From NCBI GenBank assembly GCA_035644815.1, contig DASQNU010000188.1:1-64000 (forward strand): a stretch of 64,000 nucleotides of DNA, read 5' to 3'. The translations under genes and the position numbers were made by a program. The stretch is from Brevibacillus_F sp035644815. GTDB lineage: Bacteria > Bacillota > Bacilli > Brevibacillales > Brevibacillaceae. The notes under the pieces were generated by a model, which saw only the letters and a program-made list of their open reading frames with translations, was not told the origin of the DNA and did not search any database. Shown here in pieces: positions 52,938 through 61,950 of the stretch; position 1 is the stretch's first letter, and each line of letters starts with the position of its first letter.

Positions 52938-53756
52938 TTATCCACCAAATCGTTTTCCCAATAAATCAGTGATCATTTTAAATTTCGGATTATCTCGGAA
53001 AGCTTCTTCAAATCCGCTCACATGCTCCCGATAAAGCCTAGCAGCTGATTCATAATCCTGTTTGACATAAAGCGAAAAGATTTCCTCGAGCTTTTCTTCC
53101 AGACCTGTATCCATTACGGATGGCGTTAAGATTTCTTGGCGCAGGCTATTCATTAATACGTCTAGCTGATGAGTAATTTGCGAAGCTTCATTCAACTGAG
53201 ACAGCACATTTTCTGGTATGTTGCCAGCATATTTGTAGCGCAGCTCGTGTTCATTGGTTGCCCAAAAATTCATACCGAGCGTACGCACCTGGATTTCGCA
53301 AAACAAGTTCTTCTTCACACTGCCAAGATACACCGTATAGGACACGATCATGTGGATACTGCGATATCCCGACTCTTTGGGCGAGGCGATATAATCTTTG
53401 ACATCATGAATGACGATATCCTCACGCTCAGATAGCAGCTGCATGACTTCGATGACGTCATCGATATAGCGGCAAACTACACGCAGCCCTGCAATATCCG
53501 TGATCTCTTGGTTGATGGCTTCCTGCCAGGTATCTTGATGAAAATCGATCTGCTTTTCGGCAGCTTTTTTCAGCAGACTGTCCACTTTTTTGACGCGTCC
53601 CACCACGAATTCGATAGGCGAGTAGCGTCCGCTCTTTTGGAAACCGTACTTGATTCCTTTCAGTTTTAATTTCAATTCCTCCACTGCTTGTTCATAGGGG
53701 GCAAGAAAATGAACGAGCTGATTGAGAACTTTTTTCGGTACTTGTGTATGATTCAC
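52938..53756 (-). CDS. Small alarmone synthetase (RelA/SpoT synthetase domain)
   Basis: Single-domain (p)ppGpp synthetase of the RelP/RelQ class, without hydrolase or regulatory domains. Motifs: ITDIAGLRVVCRYIDDV, SPKESGYRSIHMIV, and EIQVRTLGMNFWATNEHELRYK. The start is set by GGAGGT, which lies inside the first codons of the longest frame and places initiation at the GTG seven codons later, giving 272 residues. Downstream of the M23 gene. Whether it corresponds to B. subtilis YjbM or YwaC cannot be said with certainty. Confidence 0.88.
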   Translation of the reverse strand: MNHTQVPKKVLNQLVHFLAPYEQAVEELKLKLKGIKYGFQKSGRYSPIEFVVGRVKKVDSLLKKAAEKQIDFHQDTWQEAINQEITDIAGLRVVCRYIDDVIEVMQLLSEREDIVIHDVKDYIASPKESGYRSIHMIVSYTVYLGSVKKNLFCEIQVRTLGMNFWATNEHELRYKYAGNIPENVLSQLNEASQITHQLDVLMNSLRQEILTPSVMDTGLEEKLEEIFSLYVKQDYESAARLYREHVSGFEEAFRDNPKFKMITDLLGKRFGG

Positions 53757-53789
53757 GTTGTTAAACCTCCGTGGCAAAGTGCGACTTGC

Positions 53790-54671
53790 TTACTTCCATT
53801 GATACGGAGAAGCAGTAAAGAACGGATTGGGATTGATAAAGGTATTTCCGATCAGCATCGCATAGTGCAAGTGCGGTCCCGTCGAAAAACCAGTACTCCC
53901 CACCCTGCCGATTAATTGTCCTTTTTTCACAATTTGGCCGGCTTTCACGTCCAGCTTGGACATATGCCCATAAGATGAGAACAGGCTAAGGCCGTGGTCA
54001 ATCATGACAGTGTTCCCTGTAAGATACAAAGATTCTGCCAAAACCACCTTGCCAGCGTTACTCGCGTAGACCGGCGTACCCTCCTTGTTGGCAATATCGA
54101 TCGCCATGTGACGGCTGGAAGGCTTGCCATTTACGATGCGCTGGTATCCATAAGGAGTTGTCAAAGTACCTGCTACGGGCATTTGAAAGGCCGTGGTAAA
54201 ATATGGCGTTGCTGCAGAAACTGAACGAGCCTTGTTGATTTTGACCTGTTCAGCATTGATGCGTGCGGTATTTTGCCGCATGCTTGCCATTTGTTTGCTC
54301 ACGGTAATGGAATCCGTTGCAAATGACTTCGCTGCAATCTTGATCGTTACTTTTGTTTTTTTATCAGCGGTCTGTAGGTTGTATACACCGGCCTTTGTCC
54401 CGATGGGAATCGGAATGAAGCGAACATATTCACCATTTGAAGCGCGCATATTGTATGTATTTCCAAAAAGAGTGACGGCCGTAGCCTGATTGCTGCGAAC
54501 AAAAAGCACATCACCCGGGTATGTAATGGCAGGCTGTACGCGTAAAGTGGTTTGCTTGACCGCAACCGAAGCAGTGGTTTTATTGACTGGTGCGGCTTGT
54601 CCATACGTACACGTTCCAATTGCCATGGTAATCGTGAAAAGAAGCGATGCCATTTTCAGCGTTTTCCACAT
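53790..54671 (-). CDS. M23 family metallopeptidase (LytM domain), secreted
   Basis: 293 residues: signal peptide (LLFTITMAIGTCTYGQAA), an N-terminal beta-rich domain (TTLRVQPAITYPGDVLFVRS), and a C-terminal M23 domain with H-x-x-x-D in SRHMAIDIAN and HLH in TGPHLHYAM. Both zinc-binding motifs are intact, so it should be an active peptidoglycan endopeptidase. RBS GGAGGG. Confidence 0.9.
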   Translation of the reverse strand: MWKTLKMASLLFTITMAIGTCTYGQAAPVNKTTASVAVKQTTLRVQPAITYPGDVLFVRSNQATAVTLFGNTYNMRASNGEYVRFIPIPIGTKAGVYNLQTADKKTKVTIKIAAKSFATDSITVSKQMASMRQNTARINAEQVKINKARSVSAATPYFTTAFQMPVAGTLTTPYGYQRIVNGKPSSRHMAIDIANKEGTPVYASNAGKVVLAESLYLTGNTVMIDHGLSLFSSYGHMSKLDVKAGQIVKKGQLIGRVGSTGFSTGPHLHYAMLIGNTFINPNPFFTASPYQWK

Positions 54672-54738
54672 TCAACCTTCCCTCCCTCCCCACAGTATAC
54701 CAAAATTCACTAACCATTTCCTAAGTAAAAAGAAGGAG

Positions 54739-54764
54739 GGCCTGCCGCATAGGCAGACCCCTAG
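54739..54764 (-). terminator. Terminator of the YlbD-like gene
   Basis: Minus strand GGTCTGCC / GGCAGGCC stem, then CTCCTTCTTTTT. Confidence 0.6.
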
Positions 54765-55024
54765 CGCAGTCCTTCCTTTTTGGCGTATTCGGACATGAGC
54801 TCCATGATCGATTGCACATTGCCGAGCATGTCTCGTGCACGGGAGGTTTTTTCCGTAATCGTCTGAAAATCGAGCATTTTTTTGGATGTGCTCCAACGCT
54901 TATACAAATCTTTGGCCGAGGATGGATTCTCTTTAATCGCCGCAATGCGGCTGTTATCCTTCATCAACCAAGACTCAAACTCTGGGTTTTCCTTCAACAA
55001 TTTTTTAACTTCTTTCTTTTTCAT
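54761..55024 (-). CDS. Conserved small protein, possibly YlbD-like spore coat protein
   Basis: 87 residues, highly charged (MKKKEVKKLLKENPEF). The pattern F-x-x-W-L..NP..A..LY-x-x-W followed by an amphipathic C-terminal helix (RARDMLGNVQSIMELMSE) resembles the YlbD coat-protein family of Bacillales, but the match is by eye and weak. RBS GAGGGTGAG. It lies next to a YjcZ-like gene, which fits a sporulation context. Confidence 0.5.
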   Translation of the reverse strand: MKKKEVKKLLKENPEFESWLMKDNSRIAAIKENPSSAKDLYKRWSTSKKMLDFQTITEKTSRARDMLGNVQSIMELMSEYAKKEGLR

Positions 55025-55053
55025 GATCTCACCCTCTCATAACCCCTGGATTA

Positions 55054-55143
55054 TCAACGATTCCATGAAGTCCCCACAATCACAAGGAGGATAAATAACA
55101 CAAGCACGAGGACGAAATCATCGCAGCCGCTGCGACAAGACAT
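55054..55143 (-). CDS. YjcZ-family sporulation miniprotein
   Basis: 29 residues: a short Cys/Gly-containing head (MSCRSGCDDF) and one hydrophobic helix (VLVLVLFILLVIVGTSW). This head-plus-helix form, usually GG-rich then ALIVVLFILLIIVG, is the YjcZ/SscA-like family of tiny spore proteins. RBS AAGGGGGTGG 4 bp upstream of the ATG. Confidence 0.72.
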   Translation of the reverse strand: MSCRSGCDDFVLVLVLFILLVIVGTSWNR

Positions 55144-55251
55144 GCACCCACCCCCTTTTGCCCTTTGGTCACATTACTACCATATGACTAGTCCTTGGAA
55201 GTGTTTGTGTGTTTGACCTCTATAGGAAAGAAAGGGCGCCCTGCCGACACA

Positions 55252-55276
55252 AAAAGACACCCGGACAGCCGAGTGT
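55252..55276 (-). terminator. Terminator of the rhodanese gene
   Basis: Minus strand ACACTCGG-CTGT-CCGGGTGT followed by CTTTTTG. Confidence 0.75.
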
Positions 55277-55299
55277 TCGTTTTGCGAAAAATGATTCTG

Positions 55300-55740
55300 T
55301 TAGCCGTACAAGGGTGCTTCTGTACCCAAAGTCCCTTCGACAGGGCCTCCTTCTTTGCGCCAGTATTCAATCCCGCCGATCATTTCCTTTACACGGAATC
55401 CGAGCTTGCTTAATTTGGCACATGCCCGAGTTGCGCCATTGCATGCCGGTCCCCAGCAGTAGACCACCAACAACTCTTCTTTCGAGAGATGACGCGTACT
55501 CTCTTCATTGATTTGTCGTGTAGGCAAATGCAAAGATCCAGGGATATGGCATTCTTGATACGCTTTGTCGCTGCGTGAATCGATGATGACAAAACTGCGT
55601 TGTCCTCTCTGCAAGTCAAGCATTACATCTGCGGGATCCGTCTCAAATGCCAGCTTGCTCATGAAATGAATGTAGGCTCGCTCAGGATCTGCAGCCGGAA
55701 ATTCAGTGACGAGGGAAAAACGAGAGATCGGTTGATTCAT
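55300..55740 (-). CDS. Rhodanese-like domain protein
   Basis: 146 residues with one rhodanese domain (FVIIDSRSDKAYQECHIPGSLHLP) and an active-site Cys in VYCWGPACNGATRA. It resembles single-domain sulphurtransferases, but the long loop around WGPACN is unusual, so the acceptor is unclear. RBS GAGGAGGC. Divergent from the LysR gene, which may control it. Confidence 0.83.
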   Translation of the reverse strand: MNQPISRFSLVTEFPAADPERAYIHFMSKLAFETDPADVMLDLQRGQRSFVIIDSRSDKAYQECHIPGSLHLPTRQINEESTRHLSKEELLVVYCWGPACNGATRACAKLSKLGFRVKEMIGGIEYWRKEGGPVEGTLGTEAPLYG

Positions 55741-55864
55741 GGTATATGCCTCCTCAGGAGATATTGGGGTTTCCTATGTGAAAAGCATATCATCCTTGAT
55801 TGTTTGAAAAAATCTATACTATTCTATATATACAATCACTTTTTTCGATAGGTGGCGATTCATT

Positions 55865-56728
55865 GTGGATCTTGTTTATCTCCATACCTTTCGTGAAGTA
55901 GCCAGGCTGGGGAGCTACAGCAAAGCTGCGGATGAGCTAGGATATGCGCAGTCGAGCATTACCTCGCAAATTCAAAAATTGGAGCAATCGTACCAAGCCG
56001 TATTGTTTGAACGGAACGGTCGCGGTATACGGCTTACCTTTGCCGGGGAAACGCTATTATCCTACGCCAATCGCTTGCTATCCCTTTATGCGGAATCAAA
56101 AGAAGTAATAGCCGCTCAGGATACAGGAACCATCCACATTGGAACCATCGAATCGTTGGCCGCTTATTACCTGCCGCCCTTTCTCCAACAATTTAGACAG
56201 ACTCATCCGGGAATTAATATCATGCTTCACACGGGGAATGAACCAGAACTGATCGAAGAAGTAAAAACAGGCAATCTGGGTCTGGCTTTTATCCTCGATG
56301 GTCTCTGCAAGGAAGAGGGTCTAGAGACGATTACCATCCGGGAAGAGGAATTGGTCATCATTAGCTCTCCTCAGCACCGTCTCCAACATCACGCATATGT
56401 AACTTGTCAGGATTTAGAAGGAGAAACTTTGATCACCACGGAGGAAGGCTGCACCTACCGTGCGATGCTGTTACGACAGCTAAAGGCATCCGGTATACAG
56501 GTGACGTTAGCTTATCAATTTGCCAACCTGGAAGCCATCAAGCGATGTGTGATGTATGGTTTGGGCGTGGCCTTGCTGCCGCGAATCGCTGCAGATGCTG
56601 AAGTTGCGCAAGGAAAGCTTATCGCGTTACCGTACAAGGAGCCGGCCGAGCTTTTTTACACACAAGCGATTTATCGGAAAAAGAAATGGCAGCCATTGGC
56701 CCTTCAGCAATTCCTCTCCATGCTGTAA
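55865..56728 (+). CDS. LysR-family transcriptional regulator
   Basis: 287 residues: winged HTH (LHTFREVARLGSYSKAADELGYAQSSITSQIQKLE) and a type-2 periplasmic-binding-like effector domain from about residue 88. GTG start, with a modest AGGTGG. It is divergent from the rhodanese gene across a 124-bp gap, the usual arrangement for a LysR protein and its target. Confidence 0.88.
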   Translation: MDLVYLHTFREVARLGSYSKAADELGYAQSSITSQIQKLEQSYQAVLFERNGRGIRLTFAGETLLSYANRLLSLYAESKEVIAAQDTGTIHIGTIESLAAYYLPPFLQQFRQTHPGINIMLHTGNEPELIEEVKTGNLGLAFILDGLCKEEGLETITIREEELVIISSPQHRLQHHAYVTCQDLEGETLITTEEGCTYRAMLLRQLKASGIQVTLAYQFANLEAIKRCVMYGLGVALLPRIAADAEVAQGKLIALPYKEPAELFYTQAIYRKKKWQPLALQQFLSML

Positions 56729-56742
56729 GTAAAATTGCGAAA

Positions 56743-56764
56743 GGGTACCTGTAACAGGTACCCT
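56743..56764. terminator. Bidirectional hairpin between lysR-type and SASP genes
   Basis: GGGTACCTGT-A-ACAGGTACCC, nearly perfect 10-bp arms; no strong T tract on either side. Confidence 0.6.
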
Positions 56765-56785
56765 CTCCATCCAACTATGAAATTG

Positions 56786-56983
56786 TTAGCGAGCGAGTTG
56801 TTGCTCAGCGAAGCTCACCAGACGCTTAGTGATCTCTCCACCTACAGAACCGTTTTGACGGGAAGTGGTATCTGCGCCCAGATTTACACCGAATTCAGCA
56901 GCAATCTCATACTTCAATTGATCCAGAGCTTGGTTTGCTTGAGGTACCAACAGGTTGTTAGTATTTCCACCTTGGTTAGCCAT
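56786..56983 (-). CDS. Alpha/beta-type small acid-soluble spore protein
   Basis: DNA-coating protein of the spore core, degraded at germination. 65 residues from the ATG behind AAGGAGGC; an upstream in-frame ATG would absorb that site. Family features: LLVPQANQALDQLKYEIAAEFGV, which includes the GPR protease cleavage motif, and GSVGGEITKRLVSFAEQQL. The gene has a likely sigma-G promoter and a long structured leader. Confidence 0.95.
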   Translation of the reverse strand: MANQGGNTNNLLVPQANQALDQLKYEIAAEFGVNLGADTTSRQNGSVGGEITKRLVSFAEQQLAR

Positions 56984-57011
56984 GTGTGATGCCTCCTTAA
57001 GCATTTGTTTT

Positions 57012-57111
57012 TCTCCAGGGACGGAATTGAACCGTCAGCCATGTGGCTTCTCTCCAATGAGACCTTGGAGACGATGGGAGTGTTGCAGTTATCGCTTGCG
57101 GGTTGAGCGAT
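57012..57111 (-). ncRNA. Structured leader of the SASP gene with tRNA-T-arm-like hairpin
   Basis: On the minus strand: ATCGCT..AGCGAT hairpin (57091-57111), TCTCCAA-N7-TTGGAGA (57051-57071), AGCC-ACAT-GGCT (57037-57048) and GACGG-TTCAATT-CCGTC (57020-57036). The last looks like a tRNA T arm. The segment CCTGGAGA (57012-57019) could pair with the 5' TCTCCAAGG instead of the local TTGGAGA, giving two exclusive folds. Full tRNA length and a D arm are absent. Confidence 0.4.
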
Positions 57112-57128
57112 TAAGTTGTTGTTGATAC

Positions 57129-57157
57129 TATCATCCCTCATCTTGACCGATCCATAC
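57129..57157 (-). promoter_or_regulatory. Probable sigma-G promoter of the SASP gene
   Basis: Minus strand GTATG, 17-bp spacer, GATGATA: close to the sigma-G pattern GHATR / CATnhTA. It would give a leader of about 135 nt. Confidence 0.5.
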
Positions 57158-57240
57158 TTGCAAAAAGGATGTAAAATCTGTCAGTGTTGACCGGTGTGCT
57201 ATAATAGGCAAATAGCTACGATAGAAGGGAGAATCGATTC

Positions 57241-58119
57241 GTGTCCCATACACATAAAATATTGCTGATTGATGGCATGAGCTTTTTGTTTCGTGCGTTC
57301 TACGCTTCTTCCTGGACAGGCGGGATCAGACAGACAAGCACAGGTACGTATACCAATGCTGTCTATGGTTTCACCAAAATGATGCTTGATTATGCACAGC
57401 TGGTCCGTCCTACCCATTTGATTGTCGGATGGGACGTGGCCGCACGTGAAACTTTAATCCGCAGCCAATGGTACGATGGTTATAAAGCAAACCGTGTCGA
57501 GCCGCCAATGGAGCTCATTCCCCAGTTCAGTCTCGTGAAGGAACTGACGGAAGCATTTTCCGTGCCTAATATTGGACTAGCCGGTTATGAGGGTGACGAT
57601 ATCCTGGGAACGTTAAGCACACGTTTTGGCCAAGAAGGTCATCAGGTTGTGATCGCCACCGGAGACTACGATAGCCTTCAGCTCGTCTCCGAACAGGTCG
57701 CGGTCAAGATTTTAAAAAACGGTGGGAAACATGAGCACTATACACCGGAGTCCCTGCATGTGTTGCGTGGTATCGTTCCCGGGCAAGTGATCGATGTAAA
57801 AGCCCTGCAAGGCGACACATCAGACTGTATCCCTGGTTGTCCGGGCATCGGAGAAAAAACAGCGCTCAAGCTGGTCATTGAGCACGGAAGCTTGGATGGA
57901 CTGTATGCCAATCTGCATGCATGTACGCCAAAAATGCGGGCGAAACTCGAGGAGCATCAGGAACAGGTATATCTCAGCAAAAAGCTGGCAACCATTTTCA
58001 CCGATGTTCCCGTCTCCGTCTCTTTGGACGAAGCGAAATGGGAGTATGACTTGGAGTGCGTGAAGGCGAAGTTTACTGAACTGGAATTCGGAAATACGAT
58101 GCTCAACCGCGTCGGATAA
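57241..58119 (+). CDS. 5'-3' exonuclease / flap endonuclease (YpcP-like)
   Basis: 292 residues, equal to the N-terminal nuclease domain of DNA polymerase I standing alone. Acidic metal-site motifs: LLIDGMSFLFRAFYA, VGWDVAARETLI, GYEGDDILGTL, ATGDYDSLQLV, and the helix-hairpin-helix ALQGDTSDCIPGCPGIGEKTA. GTG start behind AGAAGGGAG. It removes RNA primers and flaps. A bidirectional terminator follows. Confidence 0.9.
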   Translation: MSHTHKILLIDGMSFLFRAFYASSWTGGIRQTSTGTYTNAVYGFTKMMLDYAQLVRPTHLIVGWDVAARETLIRSQWYDGYKANRVEPPMELIPQFSLVKELTEAFSVPNIGLAGYEGDDILGTLSTRFGQEGHQVVIATGDYDSLQLVSEQVAVKILKNGGKHEHYTPESLHVLRGIVPGQVIDVKALQGDTSDCIPGCPGIGEKTALKLVIEHGSLDGLYANLHACTPKMRAKLEEHQEQVYLSKKLATIFTDVPVSVSLDEAKWEYDLECVKAKFTELEFGNTMLNRVG

Positions 58120-58121
58120 AC

Positions 58122-58160
58122 AAAAAAGCAGGCTTCCTCCTCGGAATGACCTGCTTTTTT
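58122..58160. terminator. Bidirectional terminator
   Basis: AAAAAAGCAGG / CCTGCTTTTTT, perfect 11-bp arms with T/A tracts on both sides; serves the exonuclease gene and the Tad operon from opposite strands. Confidence 0.85.
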
Positions 58161-58194
58161 CTATATTGAAAACTGCGTAAGACAACCAACATTT

Positions 58195-58593
58195 TCATCC
58201 CCGTTTTAGTTCATCCTGAGGTCCTTCTTCCCTCTTGGGTAAAAACCGCAGCTGATCAAAAACTTGCACACCCTTTTTTGCAATCGTCCCCTCTGGCAGC
58301 TCGACCACCATGTACGCACGCCGGAATGAAGGAGGAAACTGAAAAGGTTTCACTTGCTCCAATACGCCAACTACACGGGATTCCTTGTCCAAAAACAGGA
58401 CGTCGATTGGGATGCGCATAAAACAGGTGTGAATACGGCTGCAAGGTGCCAACAGAAGAGCTTCGCCCTCCCGAACGGTACGCTTTCCCATCCATCCCAG
58501 CAGCCGCTTCCAAAAGGTCCTTGCCGAAGTAACACGCATAGCCAAAAACGTTTGCGAAGATTCATGGAAAATGGAAATCGGCTTTTTGCTCAC
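58195..58593 (-). CDS. DUF192 family protein at the end of the Tad operon
   Basis: 132 residues with the DUF192 pattern: FWKRLLGWMGKRTVREGEALLLAPC, then IHTCFMRIPIDVLFLDKESRVVGV and the closing VVELPEGTIAKKGVQVFDQL. No signal peptide is visible, unlike many members. GTG start behind AGGAGGAAG. It lies 11 bp after tadC. DUF192 genes are often found with Tad pilus loci; function unknown. Confidence 0.82.
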   Translation of the reverse strand: MSKKPISIFHESSQTFLAMRVTSARTFWKRLLGWMGKRTVREGEALLLAPCSRIHTCFMRIPIDVLFLDKESRVVGVLEQVKPFQFPPSFRRAYMVVELPEGTIAKKGVQVFDQLRFLPKREEGPQDELKRG

Positions 58594-58604
58594 GCCACTT
58601 CCTC

Positions 58605-59519
58605 CTATCGTTTCAAGAGCACACTGATAATATTGATGGCTGCAGGTCCCAAAATAATGATGAACAAAGAAGGGAAAATAAAAAAGATGAGCGGAAACAA
58701 CAGCTTGATCGGTGCTTTCATCGCTTTTTCTTCCGCTTCCTGACGACGTTTGCGCCGGATATCATCTGATTGGACACGCAACACATTGCCTAGACTCACA
58801 CCGAGCTTATCGGCTTGAATCAATGCGTTCGTAAAATTGATGACACCTTCTACGCCTGTGCGTAGCCCCAAGTCCCGCAAAGCTTCTCGACGGCTTTTCC
58901 CCATTTGCACCTCTTGCAGCGTTAGGCGGAATTCATCCGCCAATGGTCCGGTAGTTTTTTCCACTACTTTTCCCATGGCCTGGTCGAAGCCAAGACCAGC
59001 TTCTACGCTCACCGTAAGCAAGTCGAGCAAATCCGGTAGTCCCTTGCGGATAGAAAGCTGCCTTTGATCGATCAAACGCTTCAAGTACACATGCGGGATA
59101 GCAAGCCCCAGACCAGCGAGACCTAGCGCGACCAACCAAGTGGAGGTTCCAGGCAAATACGGTACAATCAAAATGGACAACCCGCTAAACAGGATGAATA
59201 TGAGCATATTCCAGACGATCCACTCATTCACGCTTAAACCAAATGGGGAACCAGCATGCCTAAGCTGGACTTGCAGCTGTGTTTTCCAGCGGATGGGGGC
59301 AATTACCGAAAGCTTTCGCCCAAGCTGTTGAATCATAGGTTTGGTCACGCGTTGATGGAACGTGCTGTTGTCCTTTTCCTCTCCCGCTTCCCCTTTTTCG
59401 TTGGACCGCAGTACATGCACGCGGGAACGTATATGAAAGTTGCTTCCTAATAAGATGCTAGACCCTTGATAAAACCCCATCCAAAGAAGCAAAAATAAGA
59501 GCCATTGTAATAAGAGCAA
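58605..59519 (-). CDS. tadC: Tad pilus assembly membrane protein TadC
   Basis: 304 residues, type II secretion F-domain protein with an N-terminal TM, central TM pair (WNMLIFILFSGLSILIVPYLPG, STWLVALGLAGLGLAIPHVY) and C-terminal TM. LLDLLTVSVEAGLGFDQAMGKV is the T2SSF signature. TTG start behind GGAGGTG. With TadB it forms the inner-membrane platform for Flp pilin assembly. Confidence 0.85.
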   Translation of the reverse strand: MLLLQWLLFLLLWMGFYQGSSILLGSNFHIRSRVHVLRSNEKGEAGEEKDNSTFHQRVTKPMIQQLGRKLSVIAPIRWKTQLQVQLRHAGSPFGLSVNEWIVWNMLIFILFSGLSILIVPYLPGTSTWLVALGLAGLGLAIPHVYLKRLIDQRQLSIRKGLPDLLDLLTVSVEAGLGFDQAMGKVVEKTTGPLADEFRLTLQEVQMGKSRREALRDLGLRTGVEGVINFTNALIQADKLGVSLGNVLRVQSDDIRRKRRQEAEEKAMKAPIKLLFPLIFFIFPSLFIIILGPAAINIISVLLKR

Positions 59520-59548
59520 GTGCTACACCTCCTGACTTTCGATGATGC

Positions 59549-60550
59549 CTACACATCAATCGCCACGATCTTGCGAATGACCAAAAAGCCGATAATTTGC
59601 CCGATGACCGCTGCAACTACCATCGCGAGCCCCAACGGATGTTGAAAGAGAACGCTGATATAGCCAGGATTCATCATATAGATCATCAAGGTGACTCCTG
59701 GAGGAAGGATCATAAAAATAAGTGCAGAAAATCTTCCTTGGGCCGTTAACGCCTTGATCTCCCCCTGAATACGTACCCGCTCCCGAATGGTCTCTCCGAT
59801 ATTATCCAATATCTCGGACAGATTCCCCCCGATTTGCCGCTGAATCAAAATCGCGGTCGTGATCAATTCGAAATCCTGACTTTTCACCCGCTGCGATAAA
59901 CGAAGAAGCGATTCTTCCATGGGCAAGCCCATATTCACCTCGCGAATCATCCGGTGAAATTCCTCGCTGATAGGGGCAGGCATCTCCGTGGAAATGGTTT
60001 GCACGGATTGCAAGAACGAATACCCAGATTTCAAAGAATTGGACGTAATCGTCAGCATTTCATTCAACTGTCGATTAAATCGGGTAAGACGGCGTTTCTG
60101 CTGGATCCTGATATAAAGGACGGGAATAAAGGCAAAAGCGATCCCGCACAAAAAACCCATCATATATCGACCGGACAAAAATCCACCCACAAAGGGGACA
60201 AAAAAACAAACCAATATGACGGCAACCATTTCTTCTGCGGTAATCTGCATGCCCGCTTGCTGCAGCTGCTCTTGAAAATGCTTGTTCAGCTTTTTCCCCG
60301 CTTCCTGTTCAAAAAGCGCTTGAATCCGACTGGCCAGTAAAGGAAGCGCACCCTTTTTCCCCGTATGCTTATCTTTCCGCGATGTCGAGGATACAGGCCC
60401 AGCGATTGGCGATGCACTCCAGCCTTCCCCTTCCCGTAGCCGATTGATTCGTTCGCGCACGCGGGCCCGTCCGGCAAAGAGGATCCAGAACAAGAGACTG
60501 AAAAAAAGCGCCATCGAAAGGAATAAGCCAACCCATAGTAGCTGAATCAC
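59549..60550 (-). CDS. tadB: Tad pilus assembly membrane protein TadB
   Basis: 333 residues, second F-domain platform protein: N-terminal TM, a basic cytoplasmic loop, and the signature LNEMLTITSNSLKSGYSFLQSVQTI; C-terminal TM segments. It overlaps the tadA stop by 4 bp (ATGA), so translation is coupled. Confidence 0.86.
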   Translation of the reverse strand: MIQLLWVGLFLSMALFFSLLFWILFAGRARVRERINRLREGEGWSASPIAGPVSSTSRKDKHTGKKGALPLLASRIQALFEQEAGKKLNKHFQEQLQQAGMQITAEEMVAVILVCFFVPFVGGFLSGRYMMGFLCGIAFAFIPVLYIRIQQKRRLTRFNRQLNEMLTITSNSLKSGYSFLQSVQTISTEMPAPISEEFHRMIREVNMGLPMEESLLRLSQRVKSQDFELITTAILIQRQIGGNLSEILDNIGETIRERVRIQGEIKALTAQGRFSALIFMILPPGVTLMIYMMNPGYISVLFQHPLGLAMVVAAVIGQIIGFLVIRKIVAIDV

Positions 60551-61926
60551 AGGCCGCCCCTCCTTGGATTGAACCAGTCATGCTGGATATTGAATCCGGC
60601 GATTTGCAGCTTTTCAATGAAAGAAGGAACGATTCCGGTTGGCACTTGTCTGCCAATCACCCTGCCTTGCTCATTTCGTCCCTTTTCTTGAAACAGAAAG
60701 ATGTCCTGAAGCGTGATCTGCTCGCCTTCCATCCCCATGACCTCCGTAATGTGGGTGATACGACGTGTACCATCCTTCAGACGCGTCTGTTGAACAATCA
60801 AATCGACTGCCGAAGCGATCTGTTCGCGGATCGCCCGAACAGGCAAGTCCATCCCTGCCATCAATACCATGACTTCCAAACGACGCAGGATATCACGAGG
60901 ACTATTGGCATGGCCTGTCGTAATCGAGCCATCATGTCCCGTATTCATGGCTTGGAGCATATCCAGCGCTTCTCCAGAGCGAACCTCTCCGACCACGATA
61001 CGGTCTGGACGCATCCGCAGCGAGTTTTTTACCAGATCGCGCATGGTGATGGCCCCTTTTCCTTCGAGGTTGGCGGCCCTGGTCTCCAGCGTAATGACAT
61101 GCTCCTGTCTCAGCTGAAGTTCCGCAGCGTCCTCAATCGTCACGATACGTTCATCAGTGGGAATGAAGGAAGATAGCACGTTTAGGGTTGTCGTTTTCCC
61201 AGATCCGGTCCCACCGGACACCACGATATTCAAGCGGGCTTCCACGCATGCCTGCAGGAAAAGCGCCATTTCTTCCGTGAGCGTGCCAAATCGAACCAGA
61301 TCATCAATTGTAAAGGGATCCTTGGAAAATTTCCGGATGGTGATGCAAGGCCCTTTCAAAGCAAGCGGAGGGATAATCGCATTCACACGGGAGCCGTCCG
61401 GCAAGCGGGCATCGACCATCGGGGAACTTTCATCAATTCTTCTCCCCAGTGGCGCCACGATTTTTTCGATGATGCGGAGCACATGATCGTTATCGCGAAA
61501 TTGCACATGGCTGCGCTCCAGTTTCCCATTGCGCTCCACGTAAATGAGCTGGGGCGAATTGACCATGACCTCTGAAATGCTGGGGTCCTTAAGCAGCGGG
61601 TCGATCGGTCCAAACCCCTGTATTTCCGCCATCATTCCTTCGATGAATCGCTGTTTTTCCGAGCGAGTCATGGGGACCGCTTCTTCCGCCAGTAGCAGAG
61701 AGATTTCTGCCTCCAAGGAAAGGGTATCGATTTCGCCTTTTTTGCTGAAGACTTCGGATACCAGTCGATTGTGCAGCTTTGTTTTCAAGCTAGCATAAGG
61801 GTCAGGGATTGGTTCATATACCGTTGCAGCACCGGAAGAGGTTGGTGAAGTTACTGCGGGAGTCTGTACCGTTTCCTGCTGTTCCGTTTTTCCACGATGT
61901 TTTTCCAGACGTCGCATCAATGACAT
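60547..61926 (-). CDS. tadA: Tad pilus assembly ATPase TadA/CpaF
   Basis: 459-residue secretion ATPase that powers Flp pilus assembly. N-terminal domain with FIEGMMAEIQGFGPIDPLL, Walker A GGTGSGKTT, Asp box near RIVTIEDAAELQL, Walker B RIVVGEVRSGEALDML and His box GSITTGHANS. All are intact. Second half of a run cpaB-cpaE-tadA-tadB-tadC-DUF192. Confidence 0.93.
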   Translation of the reverse strand: MSLMRRLEKHRGKTEQQETVQTPAVTSPTSSGAATVYEPIPDPYASLKTKLHNRLVSEVFSKKGEIDTLSLEAEISLLLAEEAVPMTRSEKQRFIEGMMAEIQGFGPIDPLLKDPSISEVMVNSPQLIYVERNGKLERSHVQFRDNDHVLRIIEKIVAPLGRRIDESSPMVDARLPDGSRVNAIIPPLALKGPCITIRKFSKDPFTIDDLVRFGTLTEEMALFLQACVEARLNIVVSGGTGSGKTTTLNVLSSFIPTDERIVTIEDAAELQLRQEHVITLETRAANLEGKGAITMRDLVKNSLRMRPDRIVVGEVRSGEALDMLQAMNTGHDGSITTGHANSPRDILRRLEVMVLMAGMDLPVRAIREQIASAVDLIVQQTRLKDGTRRITHITEVMGMEGEQITLQDIFLFQEKGRNEQGRVIGRQVPTGIVPSFIEKLQIAGFNIQHDWFNPRRGGL

Positions 61927-61950
61927 GCACTGCGCCCCCTTACGTATCCA

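Noticed and set aside
57012..57071. tRNA gene on the minus strand
   Set aside because: A T-arm-like hairpin and acceptor-like pairing exist, but the unit is only about 60 nt, lacks a D arm and has no proper anticodon loop; kept only as a structured leader.
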